Positions 15,239 through 24,718 of a stretch of DNA of 64,000 bases are shown here, in pieces. How positions within the stretch are numbered: the first letter of the stretch is position 1; each line of letters opens with the position of its first letter. Below the pieces are notes generated by a model, which had not been told where the DNA came from, did not search any database, and worked only from the letters and a program-made list of their open reading frames with translations. A program made the translations under genes and the position numbers. The stretch comes from Bacteroidales bacterium (GTDB lineage Bacteria; Bacteroidota; Bacteroidia; Bacteroidales; UBA932): contig SUYY01000004.1 in NCBI GenBank assembly GCA_015060205.1, positions 1 to 64,000 on the forward strand, read 5' to 3'.

Positions 15239-17413
15239 ATGGAAACATTTGTCGTCCAAAAGAGAATTTTTACATTCCTTATAATAGTCTCTACCTTCAT
15301 TGTAGAGGCCGTTGCCGGTCCTGTACAAAATTCTCTCACAACATATTTCCAGCCTGACGGAAGCGGTTTTACCGTCAGGACAGGCGGTGACGAGTGGCTG
15401 CGGATAAGAAAGACCGAAGACGGATGTGCCATCGTCAAGGACAGTGACGGATGGTGGTGCTACGGCATATATGACGAAAACGGACAGATACAAAGCACTG
15501 GCATCCATGTAGGCGACACCGCTGACGGAAGCATCAGTGCTACCAGCAGGAATATACCTTATCAGACCTTGCGGGAAAATGCAGCGAGATACAGAAACAT
15601 CATGGTCGAGAGTTCGGAAAAACTCGCTGAAGACACCAGAAGAAATGTGGCACTCACGAAATCAGGAGAAGCAGAAATCATAGAGAAGAGAGGACTTGTC
15701 CTTCTGGTCGAATTCGAGGATGTCAAGTTTCAGTATTCAAGAGAGGATTTTGAAAGAATACTCAACGAACAGGGCTACAACGGAACGGGTTGTGCGAAAG
15801 ACTATTATGAGGCGCAGTTCGGTGAAGAGTGGAATTTCAGTTTTGATGTCAGCGAGAAAGTGACACTTCCCAGACCGATCAGATATTATGGAGAAAACAA
15901 GGCGGACGGACTGGACATCAGACCGGCAGTCATGGTCGAAGAAGCGTGCAAGGCTGCTGACAAGGAGCAGGACATAGACTTTTCCCTATATGACCAGGAC
16001 GGAGACGGAAATGTTGACAATGTATTCGTGTTCTACGCCGGACAGAATGAAGCGGAACACACGGACCAGACCGAACTGATCTGGGCACACCAGTACTATA
16101 TACATCAAGGCGAAGGCATCAGTCTGTTTCTGGACGGAAAAAGAATAGACAGATATGCTTGTACTTCTGAAATCTCGGGAGACGCGTCCCTTGCCGGCAT
16201 CGGGTCCTTCTGTCACGAATTCGGTCACACCCTTGGTCTTGTGGACTTCTACGATACTGATTATGACAAGGAAGGCGGATGGGCGGCAGGTCTGTGGTGG
16301 AAGACCTCACTGATGGACGGAGGCAACTATAACAACAACTCCGCGACACCGCCTTATCTGAACTGTATCGAGCGCGAACTCCTTGGTCTGTCGGAGCCTG
16401 TCGAGATTGAAGAGGGACAGACCTATATTCTTGACCCGATCCATAAGAACGGCACATGCTACAGACTTGAATCCGGCACTGAAGGAGAATACTACCTTTT
16501 CGAATGCCGTTCGAACGAGGGTTGGGACAGATATATCGGCGGAAAAGGCATGCTGGTGTACCATATAGACAAAAATGCCACGGACAGGATAGGATCCATC
16601 ACTACTTCGAAATGGAAAGCGAATACGGTCAACTCCGACCTGTCGCATCAGTGCGCCGACCTGATCGAGGCGGACGGAAGGACTGATGAGATATTCAGCA
16701 ACAGCGAATTGAATGGCAACATCAGAGGAATTTTCTTCCCGCAGGACAATGTCACGGCAATAACCACGACAGGTACTCCCGGACTTTCATACTGGTACGG
16801 CAAGGTTCCCGACATAGCCATTACCGGGATAAAGGCAGACGGTGACAACATCATATTCAATGCGACAGTCCACTCCGAAATATCTGAAGTGCCGATGGTA
16901 ACAGATGTATCATTCACCGCCTTTCCTGATGCCGTCATAATCACTTTCAGCAAAAACAATCCTTCCCTTGAAGGTATTCCTACGGTGAAATGGCGCAGGA
17001 GCGGAAGCAATGACGAATATGCCGATACCGAGACATACGAATATGAGACGGGGAAATATGCCTCCCGGATAACAGGTCTGGAAAGCGGAAACGTTTCCTA
17101 TGAGACTCAGATAAGATTCGAGAACGGCGGCAGTCTTGGTGATTCATACCGTCTGTCGTTCATGACCAAAAGAAAACCTCCGGTCAAATGGCCATACATA
17201 TACATAGGAGGGGAAATCAGACAGGAAAGCGGCATCGCTCTTCACGTTGTGAATGCCGGAGGTGATGTAAGATGGGAATATAACGGAAAGGAGATCTCCC
17301 CTGATAAAGGATTCTACTTCTACCCTTCGGAAGACGGCATCCTTAAGGCATCTGTGGAAAACTCCGACGGAAGCAACGATGTGATAATGAAGGAAATATT
17401 CTTGACAAGATGA
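15239..17413 (+). CDS. M6-family (immune inhibitor A-like) metallopeptidase
   Basis: A 724-residue secreted zinc protease. The N-terminus has a hydrophobic segment (IFTFLIIVSTFIVEAVA) consistent with a signal peptide. The pro-region around residues 30-150 includes GGDEWLRIRKTEDGCAIVKD. The catalytic domain follows, with the zinc motif HEFGHTLGLVDFYD at about 326-339 and SLMDGGNYNNN downstream (Met-turn). A calcium-binding-like DQDGDGNVDN lies near 252-261. The C-terminal ~180 residues are beta-rich, Ig/FN3-like. The gene overlaps the next by 4 bases (ATGA), so the two are coupled. It probably degrades extracellular protein. Confidence 0.9.
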   Translation: METFVVQKRIFTFLIIVSTFIVEAVAGPVQNSLTTYFQPDGSGFTVRTGGDEWLRIRKTEDGCAIVKDSDGWWCYGIYDENGQIQSTGIHVGDTADGSISATSRNIPYQTLRENAARYRNIMVESSEKLAEDTRRNVALTKSGEAEIIEKRGLVLLVEFEDVKFQYSREDFERILNEQGYNGTGCAKDYYEAQFGEEWNFSFDVSEKVTLPRPIRYYGENKADGLDIRPAVMVEEACKAADKEQDIDFSLYDQDGDGNVDNVFVFYAGQNEAEHTDQTELIWAHQYYIHQGEGISLFLDGKRIDRYACTSEISGDASLAGIGSFCHEFGHTLGLVDFYDTDYDKEGGWAAGLWWKTSLMDGGNYNNNSATPPYLNCIERELLGLSEPVEIEEGQTYILDPIHKNGTCYRLESGTEGEYYLFECRSNEGWDRYIGGKGMLVYHIDKNATDRIGSITTSKWKANTVNSDLSHQCADLIEADGRTDEIFSNSELNGNIRGIFFPQDNVTAITTTGTPGLSYWYGKVPDIAITGIKADGDNIIFNATVHSEISEVPMVTDVSFTAFPDAVIITFSKNNPSLEGIPTVKWRRSGSNDEYADTETYEYETGKYASRITGLESGNVSYETQIRFENGGSLGDSYRLSFMTKRKPPVKWPYIYIGGEIRQESGIALHVVNAGGDVRWEYNGKEISPDKGFYFYPSEDGILKASVENSDGSNDVIMKEIFLTR

Positions 17414-17817
17414 TAAGGAAAGCACTAATACTGATCATTTCGGCCATAGCGTTGTCCGGATGCATAAATGACGGGATGGATGACACACTGCTGTCGCAAT
17501 CCGAGATATCACTCAACTGGAAAGGAGACAGGCAGGTGACATATTCTCCGGAAAAATACCAGATGGGATTCCATGACAGGAAGAACGAATTCAGGGTATA
17601 TGACGACAGGCTTGCCAACTGGTTTACTGTCAGATGCTCACAGATGCCTGTGGAGGAAGGACAGGAACTCACGGCTGACGTGTCATGGACAGGAAGCAGA
17701 AGCACCAAGTCATATTCGGCATTACCGTTTACCGTGGAGAAAACCGACGGACAGGGAATGATATGGCTATGGTGCAGCAAGGAAAGAATAGGAGTCATAA
17801 TTAAAAACATAAGATAA
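17410..17817 (+). CDS. Small lipoprotein of unknown function
   Basis: A 135-residue protein with a lipobox signal (MIRKALILIISAIALSGCIN). The mature part is predicted beta-rich (ISLNWKGDRQVTYSPEKYQMGF, WFTVRCSQMPVEEGQELTADVSW) and may be one small Ig-like domain. I do not recognise the family. The start overlaps the stop of the M6 peptidase gene (ATGA) and the next gene begins 2 bases after its stop. It may act with the peptidase at the cell surface; that is inference from coupling only. Confidence 0.75.
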   Translation: MIRKALILIISAIALSGCINDGMDDTLLSQSEISLNWKGDRQVTYSPEKYQMGFHDRKNEFRVYDDRLANWFTVRCSQMPVEEGQELTADVSWTGSRSTKSYSALPFTVEKTDGQGMIWLWCSKERIGVIIKNIR

Positions 17818-17819
17818 CC

Positions 17820-18932
17820 ATGAAAGCATTTTTTGAAATCGCAGCAAGATTTGACATCGACTGCAATATTGAAGAGATCAAGCCTCTTGGTCCCGGTTTC
17901 ATCAACGACACCTTCATTGTCAGGACATCCGGCGGAGCCAAGTATATTCTCCAGAGGAAGAACCATATAGTCTTTCCTGATGTTCCGGGAATGATGAACA
18001 ACATAGTCATGGTTACTGAACACATCAAATCGAAGGTCGCATCAGAAGGTGGTGACCCGATGCGTGAAGTGCTTACCGTAGTGAAGCGTAATCCTTCCAC
18101 TCTTACTGAAGAGGAGAAGGAACTCCCATATTGCGACCTCTACTACAAAGATGCGGAGGGCAACTTCTGGGCAATGTGTGTATTTATCGAAGGCTCAGTG
18201 ACTTACGAAAAGGCCGACACCCCTTCCCTCGCCTATAAGGGAGGACAGGGAATAGGAAAATTCCAGTCACAACTTTCTGACTTCACTACACCTTTGAGCG
18301 AGACCATCAAAGGTTTCCACAATATCAGATGGAGGTTCCGTCAATGGGAAGAGTCCCTGCGTGCTGATGCGGCAGGCCGTGTGAAGGACCTTGCAGAGGA
18401 AATAGGTTGGATAGAATCGAGAAAGGAGGAGATGCTCAGGTTCTGGAGCCTTGTCGAAGACGGAACCATACCTACCCGTGTCACACATAACGACACAAAG
18501 ATCAGCAACATCCTGTTCGACGCAGAGGGTGATGTCCTGTGCGTGATAGACCTGGACACCTGCATGAGCAGCACGTCGCTCAACGACTTCGGCGATGCCA
18601 TAAGGTCATATACCAACACCGGTGCAGAAGATGACCGTGACCTGTCTAAAGTGGGAATGTCACTTGAAATGTTCAAGGCATACACGGAAGGATATCTGTC
18701 TGAGCGTCGCGACACACTCAGCGAAAGTGAACTGGAATGGCTTGCATTCTCAGCACGCTACATAACATTCGAGCAGGTGCTTCGTTTCCTGATGGACTAC
18801 ATCGACGGTGACACATACTACAAGACAAATGCTCCTGACCACAATCTCGTCAGGACCCACGCACAGTATAAACTGCTTCGTTCGATGGAAGAGCAGTATG
18901 ATAAGATGGTGGAGATAGTCAGAAACTTTTAA
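17820..18932 (+). CDS. Aminoglycoside phosphotransferase-fold sugar kinase, NahK-like
   Basis: A 370-residue cytoplasmic kinase of the APH/choline kinase fold. The glycine-rich start (KPLGPGFINDTFIVRT, about 21-36) and nucleotide-binding Lys in KYILQRKN are present. The Brenner motif with catalytic Asp is HNDTKISNILFD (about 223-234), and the metal-binding Asp is in CVIDLDT (about 241-247). These features match N-acetylhexosamine 1-kinases (NahK/LnpB) of the lacto-N-biose/galacto-N-biose pathway. Related Bacteroidota proteins are often annotated only as phosphotransferases, so the exact substrate is unproven. A CBM9-like protein gene follows 12 bases later. Confidence 0.8.
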   Translation: MKAFFEIAARFDIDCNIEEIKPLGPGFINDTFIVRTSGGAKYILQRKNHIVFPDVPGMMNNIVMVTEHIKSKVASEGGDPMREVLTVVKRNPSTLTEEEKELPYCDLYYKDAEGNFWAMCVFIEGSVTYEKADTPSLAYKGGQGIGKFQSQLSDFTTPLSETIKGFHNIRWRFRQWEESLRADAAGRVKDLAEEIGWIESRKEEMLRFWSLVEDGTIPTRVTHNDTKISNILFDAEGDVLCVIDLDTCMSSTSLNDFGDAIRSYTNTGAEDDRDLSKVGMSLEMFKAYTEGYLSERRDTLSESELEWLAFSARYITFEQVLRFLMDYIDGDTYYKTNAPDHNLVRTHAQYKLLRSMEEQYDKMVEIVRNF

Positions 18933-18944
18933 TGTTACCGGAAA

Positions 18945-19580
18945 ATGAAGACACTTGAGGCAAAATACATTCCGGGACTGGAATCCCTTTCCGATGACTC
19001 TCTGCGCGAGGCTCTTGCCTCATGCGCGACACACCGTATCGACTGCGTGAACTGGAAGGAGTTCCCGTATGCACCATCCGTTTCGTTTCATGTCTGCTTT
19101 TCCGACAGTTCCGTCGCAGTCCTGTTTGAAGTCTGCGAAGACCATGTCAGGGCTGAGGCACTTGAAGACAACGGCCCTGTATGGGAGGATTCCTGCGTGG
19201 AGTTCTTCATCATGTCGTCTGACGGAAAGCACTATGTCAACTTCGAGATGAACTGCATCGGCACTCTTCTGGCGGCCAGAAGGACATCCCGTCATGATCC
19301 CGAACATTTCAGTACGGACCGGATGAGCATGATCCGCCACTTCACTTCCCTTCCTCATCAGAAGACCGACATTGTGGCAGAAGGACAGTCGTGGTGGGCA
19401 GTCGAGGTCATTCCTTTCGAGATACTGGGATATTCGGGAAAGCCATCGGAACTCAAGGCTAACCTTTATAAATGCGGAGACAAATGCGAAAAGGTGCATT
19501 TCCTGAGTTGGTCAGAAATTGAACTTGAGTCTCCCGATTTCCATTGCCCGGACTTTTTCGGAAAGATAGTTTTGGGATAA
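18945..19580 (+). CDS. CBM9-like carbohydrate-binding protein
   Basis: A 211-residue protein with no signal peptide. It has the family 9-like (DOMON-type) beta-sandwich pattern: VSFHVCFSDSSVAVLFEV, GPVWEDSCVEFFIM with the conserved Asp-Ser-Cys-Val-Glu turn, YVNFEMNCIGTLLAAR and a closing FHCPDFFGKIVLG. CBM9-like proteins of this size are common in Bacteroidota, often near sugar kinases or glycosidases. No catalytic role is known. It lies directly downstream of the NahK-like kinase, and both may serve amino-sugar use. Confidence 0.8.
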   Translation: MKTLEAKYIPGLESLSDDSLREALASCATHRIDCVNWKEFPYAPSVSFHVCFSDSSVAVLFEVCEDHVRAEALEDNGPVWEDSCVEFFIMSSDGKHYVNFEMNCIGTLLAARRTSRHDPEHFSTDRMSMIRHFTSLPHQKTDIVAEGQSWWAVEVIPFEILGYSGKPSELKANLYKCGDKCEKVHFLSWSEIELESPDFHCPDFFGKIVLG

Positions 19581-19583
19581 ACC

Positions 19584-19614
19584 TTTGCTCATTGAGCGAA
19601 AAATTGTAAATTTG
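19584..19614 (+). promoter_or_regulatory. Promoter of tpiA
   Basis: A textbook Bacteroidota promoter: TTTG (19584-19587), exactly 19 bases, TAAATTTG (19607-19614). Transcription would begin near 19621, about 34 bases before the start codon. Confidence 0.88.
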
Positions 19615-19654
19615 CACCCGCTTTGAAATAATTCAGATTTAAATATAAAACATC

Positions 19655-20407
19655 ATGAGAAAACACATTGTAGCAGGCAACTGGAAAATGAACACAACAG
19701 TTGCAGAAGGCGTAGAACTCGCAAAGGCTGTAGTTGCAGCATCAGCAGAGGTTCCCGCTGACGTCAAACTGATCATCGCTCCACCTTTCACACACCTTTA
19801 TCCTGTAGCAGAGGTTGTAAAGGGTACAGCAGTAGGTCTTTCTTCACAGAACTGTGCTGACCACAAGAGCGGCGCATACACCGGCGAAGTTGCTGTAAAC
19901 ATGATTGCAGGTCTTGGCGCAGAGTATGTGATCCTTGGTCACTCAGAAAGAAGAGAGTACTATGGAGAGACTGACGCAACTCTCGTGGAGAAGGTAAACC
20001 TCGCTCTTGAGCAGGGTCTTTCACCTATCTTCTGCATCGGTGAGAAACTCGAGGAGCGTGAGGCTGGCCGTCATTTCGAGGTTGTTACCGAGCAGGTGAA
20101 GAACGTACTCTTCACTCTCACTCCTGAGCAGATGGCAAAGGTAATCGTCGCTTACGAGCCGGTTTGGGCTATCGGAACAGGCAAGACCGCTACTGCAGAG
20201 CAGGCACAGGAGATCCACGCTGAGATCCGCAAGGTTCTCGCTGAGAAGTTCGGCGAACTCGCTGAGGAGATCTCTATCCTCTACGGTGGTTCATGCAAGC
20301 CTTCAAATGCAAAGGAACTTTTCGCATGTCCGGACATCGACGGTGGTCTCATCGGAGGTGCTGCTCTCAAGGCTGAGGACTTCAAGGGTATCGCAGTTTC
20401 TTTCTAA
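19655..20407 (+). CDS. tpiA: Triosephosphate isomerase
   Basis: Interconverts dihydroxyacetone phosphate and glyceraldehyde 3-phosphate in glycolysis. The 250-residue TIM barrel has the catalytic Lys in AGNWKMN, His in [12 protein letters not shown], the catalytic Glu in [15 protein letters not shown] and the phosphate-binding GGSCKPSN and [14 protein letters not shown]. It has its own strong promoter and strongly biased codon use, as expected for a glycolytic enzyme. The M49-like gene starts one base after its stop and is probably cotranscribed. Confidence 0.97.
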   Translation: MRKHIVAGNWKMNTTVAEGVELAKAVVAASAEVPADVKLIIAPPFTHLYPVAEVVKGTAVGLSSQNCADHKSGAYTGEVAVNMIAGLGAEYVILGHSERREYYGETDATLVEKVNLALEQGLSPIFCIGEKLEEREAGRHFEVVTEQVKNVLFTLTPEQMAKVIVAYEPVWAIGTGKTATAEQAQEIHAEIRKVLAEKFGELAEEISILYGGSCKPSNAKELFACPDIDGGLIGGAALKAEDFKGIAVSF

Positions 20408-20408
20408 T

Positions 20409-22007
20409 ATGAAGAAGTTATATATCATGGCAGCCGCTGCAATCGCAGTGGCTGCTTGTGCTCATAAAAATGACACAGACTTGAAAGAGAAGGTTGACAG
20501 TTATGCGGTAGTGGAGGTTTCATCACCTCTTTATGACGCGCTCTCGGAAAACGACAAGAAGATTGTCGCAATATTCCGTGAGGCCGCTGACATCATGGAC
20601 GGACTGTTCTGGAAACAGACATTCGGAGACAAATCACTCATCGAGGCTCTCCCTGAAGGTGATGCAAAGGCATATGCCATGATAAACTACGGAGCATGGG
20701 ACCATCTCGATGACAACAAGCCGTTCCTCGAGGGATATGGACCTAAGCCTCTCGGATGCCAATACTATCCGCAGGATATGACAGCAGAAGAATTTGCCGC
20801 ATATGAAGATCCGGACAAACTCAGCCTGTATACAGTCATCCGCCGTGACGAAAACGGCGCATTGAAGACCGTATGGTATCGTGATGAATACAAGGAGGAA
20901 ATAGAAAAGGTATGCGGTCTTCTTGAGCAGGCTGCGGCACTGACTGAAAACGAAGGGCTGCGCAACTACCTCATCGAGAGGGTGAAGGCATTCCGCACAG
21001 ATGATTATCTTGCAAGCGACCTCGCATGGATGGATATGAAGGACTGCAACATGGACCTCGTGATAGGACCTATCGAGAACTATGACGATAAACTCTATGA
21101 GGCCAAGGCAGCCTATGAGTGCTTCATTCTTCTCAAGGACGAAAAGCGAAGTTCAAACCTCGCAAAATATGTAGGTCTCCTCCCGGAACTTCAGAAGGCT
21201 CTTCCATGCGCTCCGGAATACAAGACATTCGTGCCTGGAACATCATCTGACCTTAACGTATACGACGCCATCTATTATGCAGGAGACTGCAATGCCGGCA
21301 GCAAGACAATAGCAATCAACCTTCCGAACGACGAAAGGGTACATGCCGCAAAGGGAACACGTCGTCTGCAACTCTACAACAGCATGATGGCAAAGTTCAA
21401 CAAGATCATGATGCCTATCGGTGAGGTCCTCATGGCTCCTGAACAACTCCAGTACCTCAGCGCGGATGCATTCTTCTGGAATGTGACCTTCCACGAAGTT
21501 GCACACGGACTTGGCGTAAAGCAGACTGTGAACGGAAAGGGTTCTGTTGATGCTGCAATGGGTTCTGAAAAGACAACATGGGAAGAGGCTAAGGCAGACA
21601 TCCTCGGACTTTTCATGGTGAGCAGACTCATCGACATGGGAGAAATCACAGACATAACCAAGGAAGAGTCCGTGGCGACATTCATAGCCGGCATCGTACG
21701 TTCTGTACGCTTCGGTTTTGCCTCATCACACGGAAAGGCAAACATGATGTGCTATAACTTCATGGAAGACTTCGGAGCATTCACCCGTAATGCAGATGGA
21801 AAATATGTAATAGATTTCGCAAAGGCTGCTGAAGCGGTCGACGCATGGGCATCGCTCATTCTTGAGACACAGGCTACCGGCAACCTTGAGTTTGCACAGA
21901 AATACTCATCGGAAAACGCAAGTATCCGCGAAAGCCTTGCATCAGACATCGAAAAGGTCAATGGAGCGGGCATCCCACGGGATATCGTCTTCAAGTGGAT
22001 CTGGTAA
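20409..22007 (+). CDS. DPP III-like M49 metallopeptidase, short form, lipoprotein
   Basis: A 532-residue lipoprotein (signal MKKLYIMAAAAIAVAACAHK); the longer in-frame extension lies inside tpiA and is rejected. The zinc motif is HEVAH (about 362-366), an HExxH rather than the HExxGH of classical M49 enzymes. The second motif EEAKAD is at about 392-397. The substrate-binding AGDCNAGSKTIAINLPND matches DPP III (about 291-308). It thus belongs to the shorter dipeptidyl-peptidase-3-like branch. It shares the message of tpiA and ends at a strong shared terminator. Peptidase activity is likely but not certain given the altered motif. Confidence 0.85.
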   Translation: MKKLYIMAAAAIAVAACAHKNDTDLKEKVDSYAVVEVSSPLYDALSENDKKIVAIFREAADIMDGLFWKQTFGDKSLIEALPEGDAKAYAMINYGAWDHLDDNKPFLEGYGPKPLGCQYYPQDMTAEEFAAYEDPDKLSLYTVIRRDENGALKTVWYRDEYKEEIEKVCGLLEQAAALTENEGLRNYLIERVKAFRTDDYLASDLAWMDMKDCNMDLVIGPIENYDDKLYEAKAAYECFILLKDEKRSSNLAKYVGLLPELQKALPCAPEYKTFVPGTSSDLNVYDAIYYAGDCNAGSKTIAINLPNDERVHAAKGTRRLQLYNSMMAKFNKIMMPIGEVLMAPEQLQYLSADAFFWNVTFHEVAHGLGVKQTVNGKGSVDAAMGSEKTTWEEAKADILGLFMVSRLIDMGEITDITKEESVATFIAGIVRSVRFGFASSHGKANMMCYNFMEDFGAFTRNADGKYVIDFAKAAEAVDAWASLILETQATGNLEFAQKYSSENASIRESLASDIEKVNGAGIPRDIVFKWIW

Positions 22008-22017
22008 ATCAATAAAT

Positions 22018-22050
22018 AGCAGCGACAGTCTGTCGCTGCTGTTTTATTTA
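22018..22050. terminator. Bidirectional terminator between the M49-like gene and hisIE
   Basis: A perfect 10-bp stem AGCAGCGACA/TGTCGCTGCT with a 3-base loop, followed by GTTTTATTT on the plus strand. It separates two convergent units. Confidence 0.85.
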
Positions 22051-22670
22051 TGTCTTGAGGCGAGTTCGGACTCTATGTCGGCGATGGAGAATCCCATCTG
22101 CTCGTTGAGGACGAGAAGATGATAGATCAGATCACTCGCTTCGTAAAGATAACGTTCGCGGTTGCCGTCAATAGCCTCGATCACTGTCTCAACCGCTTCC
22201 TCGCCCACCTTCTGGGCTATCTTGTTCACTCCCTTTGTAAACAGATGCGTAGTATAGGAACCCTCAGGCATCTGAGCATGACGTCCCTGGATCACTCCCT
22301 GAAGATGACGGATGAATCCCTCATTGACCGGAGTATCGAAACAACTCACAGTACCTCTGTGGCAAGCAGGACCGGCAGGACGTCCCATAAGCAGGAGAGT
22401 ATCATTGTCGCAGTCAGGATACATCTGTACAACTTCTATGAAATTACCGCTTGTCTCCCCTTTTGTCCACAGTTGAGATCTGGAGCGGCTGTAGAATGTG
22501 GCCTTTCCGGTCTGACAGGTCTTCTCATAAGCCTCCTTGTTCATATACGCCACCATAAGGACCTTCAAGGTCTCACAGTCCTGCACCACGACAGGGAGCA
22601 GGCCGTCAGCATTTTTTGAAAGATTGAATTCTTCGTATTTCATTTTCCTGATCATATTATAGTCTGACAT
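22044..22670 (-). CDS. hisIE: Bifunctional phosphoribosyl-AMP cyclohydrolase/phosphoribosyl-ATP pyrophosphatase
   Basis: Catalyses steps 2 and 3 of histidine synthesis. The HisI domain (about 10-115) shows VVVQDCETLKVLMVAYMN, RSQLWTKGETSGN, PDCDNDTLLL and the metal-binding CHRGTVSCF. The HisE domain (about 125-208) shows YTTHLFTKGVNKIAQKVGEE, ETVIEAI and the closing ASDLIYHLLVLN. The 208-residue length fits the fused form. It is the last gene of the his operon and overlaps hisF by 14 bases. Confidence 0.96.
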   Translation of the reverse strand: MSDYNMIRKMKYEEFNLSKNADGLLPVVVQDCETLKVLMVAYMNKEAYEKTCQTGKATFYSRSRSQLWTKGETSGNFIEVVQMYPDCDNDTLLLMGRPAGPACHRGTVSCFDTPVNEGFIRHLQGVIQGRHAQMPEGSYTTHLFTKGVNKIAQKVGEEAVETVIEAIDGNRERYLYEASDLIYHLLVLNEQMGFSIADIESELASRHK

Positions 22671-23412
22671 TAATATTCATTTCACGTAATCTGGTCTTCA
22701 ATTCACCGACTGTCATCTCCCCGAAATGGAAGATACTGGCTGCCAGAGCGGCATCCGCCCTGCCGTCGGACAGGACCGCCGCTATATCCTCGGCTGAACC
22801 GGCTCCACCGGAAGCGATTATCGGGATATGAAGTATCCGGGAAAGCCGTGCAAACAGATCACACGGATATCCGGACTTTGTTCCGTCGTGATCCATCGAA
22901 GTCAGCAGAATCTCTCCAGCCCCGCGCGACTGTCCTTCCTGAACCCAGGAGAACAACTCCACATCGGTAAGTTTCCTGCCGCCATGGGTGGTGATAAGGT
23001 AATCTTCCCCCACCTTCCTGGCATCTACGGCAAGTACCACGAACTGACTGCCGTACTTGCCTGCGATATCGTCTATTAGAGAAGGGTTGCGCACCGCAGC
23101 ACTGTTGATGGAAATCTTGTCCGCGCCCGCATCAAGAAGCCTTGCGGCATCATCAAGAGAAGATATTCCTCCTCCTACTGTGAACGGAATATTTATCCGC
23201 TCGGATATCCTGCGTACGAGATTGACTAATGTGCCCCGTCCTTCCACAGTCGCGCTTATATCCAGGTAGACAAGTTCGTCAGCACCCTGACGCGCATACA
23301 TCTCACCCAGTTCCACTGCATCACCGACATCCCGCAGACCGACGAAATTCACACCCTTGACCGTGCGTCCGTCCTTTACGTCCAGACACGGTATTATCCT
23401 TTTAGCAACCAT
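22657..23412 (-). CDS. hisF: Imidazole glycerol phosphate synthase cyclase subunit
   Basis: With HisH it converts PRFAR plus glutamine-derived ammonia to imidazole glycerol phosphate and AICAR. The 251-residue TIM barrel begins MVAKRIIPCLDVKDGRTVKG with the catalytic Asp in CLDVKDG. The second catalytic Asp is in LLTSMDHDGTKSGYPCDL. Phosphate-binding GGGISSLDDA and SGGAGSAEDI are present. It overlaps hisA by 19 bases. Confidence 0.97.
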   Translation of the reverse strand: MVAKRIIPCLDVKDGRTVKGVNFVGLRDVGDAVELGEMYARQGADELVYLDISATVEGRGTLVNLVRRISERINIPFTVGGGISSLDDAARLLDAGADKISINSAAVRNPSLIDDIAGKYGSQFVVLAVDARKVGEDYLITTHGGRKLTDVELFSWVQEGQSRGAGEILLTSMDHDGTKSGYPCDLFARLSRILHIPIIASGGAGSAEDIAAVLSDGRADAALAASIFHFGEMTVGELKTRLREMNINVRL

Positions 23413-24131
23413 GACTCGATCTCCTTCAGATTTATCCTACCTTCATATATGGCCTTGCCTACAATGACACTATGAAGTCCCGATTCATCGGCCTTGACGA
23501 TATCCTCCATACAACTTATGCCTCCGCTCAATGTCACATCAACAGACGGCCAGGACTGCATCAAGTCTGTATAAAATTCAAAATCAGGGCCCTGCAGCAT
23601 GCCGTCCTTGCTGATATCGGTGCATATCATCTGACTCAGACCTTCGGGAACATACCATCCCATAAGTTCATCAAGAGACAGTCCGCTGTCCTTAAGCCAT
23701 CCGTGAGTTGCCACCTTGCCCTCACGCACATCCGCACCGAGGATTATCCGCGACGGACCAAAAGCGGAAAGCCATGAAGTGAACTCCCACCTGTCGTCCA
23801 CAGCAATGCTTCCGCATATTATCCTTCCTGCACCTGCATCCAAGGCAGACCTCAATGCTGAGGAATCCTTGATTCCGCCACCCCATTCGATGTCAAGAGA
23901 AGTAGCCCCGGCAATTTTCTCCAACACTGCAAGATTGCATGGTCTCTTTGCCTTGGCTCCATCCAGATCCACTATATGCAGACGCCTTATGCCGCAGTCT
24001 TCATATTCCTTCGCCATTTCCAGAGGATCCTTCGAATATTCCTTCTTCCGGGCATAATCACCCTGAGTCAACCTTACGCACTTTCCGTCGATAAGGTCAA
24101 TTGCCGGTATTATAATAGTTCTGTCACTCAT
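23394..24131 (-). CDS. hisA: ProFAR isomerase
   Basis: A 245-residue TIM barrel that isomerises ProFAR to PRFAR. The catalytic Asp is in IIPAIDLIDGKCVRLTQGDY and the second Asp in ICTDISKDGMLQGPD; phosphate loops GGGIKDSS and LSGGISCMEDI are present. It is related to HisF and lies between hisH and hisF, with overlaps on both sides (4 bases with hisH). Confidence 0.97.
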   Translation of the reverse strand: MSDRTIIIPAIDLIDGKCVRLTQGDYARKKEYSKDPLEMAKEYEDCGIRRLHIVDLDGAKAKRPCNLAVLEKIAGATSLDIEWGGGIKDSSALRSALDAGAGRIICGSIAVDDRWEFTSWLSAFGPSRIILGADVREGKVATHGWLKDSGLSLDELMGWYVPEGLSQMICTDISKDGMLQGPDFEFYTDLMQSWPSVDVTLSGGISCMEDIVKADESGLHSVIVGKAIYEGRINLKEIESWLLKG

Positions 24132-24718
24132 AGATTCATGAAATTTCTCAATATCCTTTCACCAACATCCCCGCTCTTCTCCGGGTGAAACTGCACCCCG
24201 TAAAAATTTCCCTTGTTCAAGGCTGCAGAAAAGCGTCGTCCGTTTTCTGACACAGCAACCGTGTCATCACATACATCTGCAGCAAACGAATGTACGAAAT
24301 ATACGAAATCTCCTTCCGAAAGACCTTCAAACAATCCTGAGCACATGTCTGTCAGAGAGTTCCATCCCATATGAGGTACCTTTATGCCTGCATGAGGGTC
24401 TGCATCGAACTTACGTACGTCCGAATCGAATATTCCAAGGCATTCAGCATTTCCTTCCTCACTATGCCTGCACATAAGTTGCATTCCGATGCATATTCCC
24501 AAAACCGGTACTTTCAGATTCCGTATCACATCGCAGAGACCTCTCTGACGGAGTTTCTCCATTGCGGAGGATGCCTCTCCGACCCCAGGGAGCAGAACCC
24601 TGTCGGCACTTGCGATAAGTCCAGGGTCATCTGTCAGACAATATTGCGCACCTATACGGTCCAGGGCGTTGCAGACAGATTTGAGGTTGCCTGTATCATA
24701 ATCAACAATCGCTATCAT
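24128..24718 (-). CDS. hisH: Imidazole glycerol phosphate synthase glutaminase subunit
   Basis: A class I glutamine amidotransferase of 196 residues that feeds ammonia to HisF. The nucleophile Cys is in VLGICIGMQLM, and the His-Glu pair of the triad is in YGVQFHPEKSG near the C-terminus. LLPGVGEA forms the oxyanion strand. It overlaps the hisC/hisB fusion by 4 bases and hisA by 4. Confidence 0.97.
   Translation of the reverse strand: MIAIVDYDTGNLKSVCNALDRIGAQYCLTDDPGLIASADRVLLPGVGEASSAMEKLRQRGLCDVIRNLKVPVLGICIGMQLMCRHSEEGNAECLGIFDSDVRKFDADPHAGIKVPHMGWNSLTDMCSGLFEGLSEGDFVYFVHSFAADVCDDTVAVSENGRRFSAALNKGNFYGVQFHPEKSGDVGERILRNFMNL

Noticed and set aside
20286..20408. Upstream extension of the short M49 gene into tpiA
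   Set aside because: It lies in the wrong frame of tpiA; the ATG at 20409 gives a proper lipoprotein signal.
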